From contig JAMCTB010000091.1 of NCBI GenBank assembly GCA_023380955.1, positions 1 through 19,522 on the forward strand: DNA of 19,522 nucleotides, given 5' to 3'. The notes beneath the pieces were generated by a model. The model ran no database searches. It was not told the origin of the DNA and saw nothing but the letters and a program-made list of their open reading frames with translations. This DNA comes from Chloroflexota bacterium (GTDB taxonomy: Bacteria > Chloroflexota > UBA6077). Shown piece after piece: positions 17,900 to 19,522 of this stretch. How positions within the stretch are numbered: the stretch's first letter is position 1; every line of letters starts with the position of its first letter. The position numbers and the translations under genes are program-made.

Positions 17900-18951
17900 G
17901 ACTACTCGATCTGCACGGCGACCACCTTCAGATGGGGTTTCAGCACGGCCAGCAGCTCTTCGACCTGCGCCCGCTGATCGTCGAGGCCGTGGACAAACGG
18001 CTGTCCGACCTGAAAGCCGAGCCGGCCGCCGGGCTGCTCCGGGAGGTGGAGCGGGTGTGGGCGGCCATGGTGCCCTCTACCCTCGACATGCTGGCCGGCA
18101 TGGCCCAGGCGCTCGATCTAGACGCCGGACTCCTGTTCCGGTATGCGGCGGCCTCCTATCTGGAGGACAGTCTGAGGGAAGGCTCCGGGGCCGAGGGATG
18201 CACCGTCTGGGCGGCCTCAGGGCCGGCCACGGCCGACCGTTTGCCCATCCTCACCAAGAACCGTGATTACAGCCTGTCGCACCTCCCGCTTCAAGCCCTG
18301 GCTCAAGCAACACCTCAACGGGGCTACCGGTACCTGTACGTGACGAGTGCCGGCAGTCCGGGGGTCTTCAGCTCGGGCATGAACGAGAAGGGCCTTGCCG
18401 TGGCCGACACGCATGTGCCCTCCTCCGACGTGGGGCCGGGAGTGGCACGTTACACGCTGATGATGGAGCTGCTCGAGCAGCACTCGTCGGTGGCCTCAGC
18501 CCTGGGCTATCTCGAGGCGATGCCGCGAATGGGCCCAGGGAACCTGATCCTCATCGACGCCGCGGGGGAGATGGCCGTATTCGAGATGGGCCACCGATAC
18601 TGGGGGATCGTTTCCGCAGCGAACCACGTCGTGGCGGCCACCAATCACTTTGTCACCCCACCACTGCGCGGCCACTACGTCAAACGCGAGGGGGGCGGGA
18701 CCGATGATGAGAGCGAGACCCGCTACCGATCCATTCACCAACGGCTGAGCGAGTGCTGGGGCAGCTTGAGCGGCGACAAAGCCAGGCGGATCATGGGTTC
18801 CCATGCGGACGGCGAGGCGGCAATCTGCCGGCACGAGCTGAGTGATGCCGGCGGCACCATATCAAACGTCATCTTCTTTCCAGCAGAGCGGAGCCTGCTG
18901 TTCTGCAACGGCCGGCCCTGTGAAGGCGGCTATGCCCGCTACTCGCTGTAG
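17896..18951 (+). CDS. C45-family Ntn hydrolase (acyl-CoA:6-APA acyltransferase-like)
   Basis: This is a 351-residue protein of the isopenicillin-N acyltransferase/C45 peptidase group. Proteins of this family cut themselves before a Cys that then becomes the N-terminal nucleophile. Here the likely site is Gly101-Cys102 in AEGCTVWA, followed by ILTKNRDYS (Asn122, Asp124), the family's [Q/K]N-x-D strand, then VTSAGSPGVFSSGMNEKGLAV and ATNHF. The N-terminal HGDHLQMGFQHGQQ also fits. It probably hydrolyses an amide bond of an N-acyl amino acid, small peptide or similar compound. No signal peptide is seen, so it acts in the cytoplasm, after import. The GTG start overlaps the ATPase stop (GTGA), indicating translational coupling: the hydrolase belongs with the importer. 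Confidence 0.8.
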   Translation: MRLLDLHGDHLQMGFQHGQQLFDLRPLIVEAVDKRLSDLKAEPAAGLLREVERVWAAMVPSTLDMLAGMAQALDLDAGLLFRYAAASYLEDSLREGSGAEGCTVWAASGPATADRLPILTKNRDYSLSHLPLQALAQATPQRGYRYLYVTSAGSPGVFSSGMNEKGLAVADTHVPSSDVGPGVARYTLMMELLEQHSSVASALGYLEAMPRMGPGNLILIDAAGEMAVFEMGHRYWGIVSAANHVVAATNHFVTPPLRGHYVKREGGGTDDESETRYRSIHQRLSECWGSLSGDKARRIMGSHADGEAAICRHELSDAGGTISNVIFFPAERSLLFCNGRPCEGGYARYSL

Positions 18952-18963
18952 GACCGATCGGTC
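18952..18963. repeat. Perfect 12-bp palindrome directly after the hydrolase stop
   Basis: GACCGATCGGTC begins on the base after the TAG stop. It has no loop, so it would suit a dimeric DNA-binding protein better than a terminator hairpin. No promoter is seen beside it. Confidence 0.5.
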
Positions 18964-19092
18964 GTCCTCAACGGCATTGCCGATGAGGTGGATGAGATCC
19001 TCCGCTCCGGTGGCCTGGTGCTCCACAGCATCGAGCACCACCCGGGGTGCCTGGCCGGACCGGGCGGGTTACCCCGGGGAATCCTCAGGCCA
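18952..19092 (+). pseudogene. Coding-like stretch beyond the hydrolase stop, unidentified
   Basis: The frame of the hydrolase stays open after its TAG and reads VVLNGIADEVDEILRSGGLV and beyond, to at least 19065, with strong G/C third positions, before turning non-coding in character. There is no good ribosome site; the only in-frame start near it is GTG 18988. I do not recognise the product. It may be the remains of a former downstream gene. I see nothing else in 18964-19092. Confidence 0.3.
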
Positions 19093-19121
19093 TTGTCCTC
19101 CAACTGGCTCTCTGATAAACT
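19093..19121 (+). promoter_or_regulatory. Candidate promoter in the 3' flank
   Basis: TTGTCC (19093-19098) and TAAACT (19116-19121) have a 17-base spacer. The predicted start falls on or next to the ATG at 19128. Confidence 0.45.
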
Positions 19122-19127
19122 AGGGCC

Positions 19128-19196
19128 ATGGGGAAATTCGGTGTTAGTTGGTTGCTGGGAGTATTCCAGAGCCACCGTAGAGGGTTTCGCTCGTAA
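19128..19196 (+). CDS. Possible leaderless 22-residue ORF
   Basis: The frame from ATG 19128 to the TAA at 19194-19196 encodes 22 residues beginning MGKFGVSWLLGVF and ending in an Arg-rich tail (HRRGFRS). It would be translated only from a leaderless message started by the promoter at 19093-19121. Short, unrecognised and easily a chance ORF. Confidence 0.2.
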   Translation: MGKFGVSWLLGVFQSHRRGFRS

Positions 19197-19522
19197 CGAC
19201 AACGACGTCGACTCGTTCTTCAGGCTGACCTTGGTCACCCGGGTGTGACGCAAGCTGTTCTGTCGATCGGCATTGCCAGCCGCTTCCATCACTGCTGCTG
19301 ACCTTTCCCCATAGGCGCATTGCGCCTGAAATCACCCCATCTACTCGCTGGTGCTCGCGCTCACTGTTGGAAGGCAACGCTTGGGGATAGCTGTACACCT
19401 TCACCGCCGCGGCCACCAACGAACGTCCGCCGCGGGCCAGAACCGGCAGGCGGCGGGCCAGAGGGGCCACGCGGATGCTGGCGGAGCGGCCGAGCCGGCC
19501 GCGGCCCAGGTAGGGGAAGAGG
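19144..19522 (-). CDS. 3' part of a leftward gene entering from the right edge, unidentified and possibly degraded
   Basis: On the - strand a frame is open from the window edge to a stop at 19146-19144. The edge-proximal part (about 19522-19384) has almost only G or C at third positions and encodes segments such as RLPVLARGGRSLVAAAVKVY. Beyond this, third-position G/C falls and the sequence loses coding character, so the real protein may end or be disrupted near 19380. A 15-base palindromic element (AGGCGCA, T, TGCGCCT at 19313-19327) lies in the degraded part. I do not recognise the family. Confidence 0.3.
   Translation of the reverse strand, partial: LFPYLGRGRLGRSASIRVAPLARRLPVLARGGRSLVAAAVKVYSYPQALPSNSEREHQRVDGVISGAMRLWGKVSSSDGSGWQCRSTEQLASHPGDQGQPEERVDVVVVTSETLYGGSGILPATN

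Overview
The window is GC-rich bacterial DNA with strong G/C bias at third codon positions. The genes are tightly packed, several stop/start codons overlap, and GTG starts occur. The lipoprotein binding protein carries a Thr/Pro/Ala-rich linker after its lipobox Cys. The gene repertoire includes a UroD/MtaA-like protein, an amidohydrolase, Opp/Dpp transport, opine dehydrogenase and B12 enzymes. This fits a Chloroflexota-like or other Terrabacteria heterotroph, but that assignment is inference; there is no rRNA or other marker gene here.

Left block (1-4500). Two face-to-face transcription units occupy this block. On the + strand is a uroporphyrinogen-decarboxylase/MtaA-like protein (179-1339). 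On the - strand is an operon read from 4009 down to 1382: two divergent NagB-like (glucosamine-6-phosphate deaminase fold) proteins, then a metal-dependent amidohydrolase. Each unit has a good sigma70-type promoter. The two start regions share a 13-bp motif with one mismatch (116-128 on +, 4041-4029 on -), so they are probably controlled by one regulator. Both NagB-like proteins have lost the sugar-phosphate loop and part of the catalytic relay, so they are unlikely to be ordinary deaminases. A near-consensus promoter at the left edge fires leftward, out of the window.

Middle (4010-5998). A mostly non-coding stretch holds a possible remnant of an ECF sigma factor. It is followed by an Fsr-type MFS efflux gene, a strong hairpin, and a regulatory region with a 17-bp-spaced promoter overlapped by an inverted repeat.

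Right block (5999-18951, all +). The order is RpiR-type regulator, a 1226-residue single-chain adenosylcobalamin mutase fusion, octopine/nopaline-type dehydrogenase, a complete Opp/Dpp-like ABC importer (lipoprotein, two permeases, two ATPases) and a C45/acyltransferase-type Ntn hydrolase. The fusion joins a GlmS-like B12 domain, a GlmE-like barrel and a GlmL-like reactivase. The layout suggests an uptake and breakdown route: import of an amide, peptide or opine-like compound, amide cleavage by the Ntn hydrolase, oxidative cleavage by the opine dehydrogenase, and carbon-skeleton rearrangement by the B12 fusion, under sugar- or acid-phosphate sensing by RpiR. The substrate cannot be read from the sequence.

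Right edge (18952-19522). This stretch looks like decayed coding sequence: an in-frame continuation beyond the last stop, a promoter placed for a leaderless 22-codon ORF, and the 3' part of a leftward gene entering from the edge. The most unusual item in the window is the S-E-L mutase/reactivase fusion and its opine-dehydrogenase/importer/Ntn-hydrolase neighbourhood.
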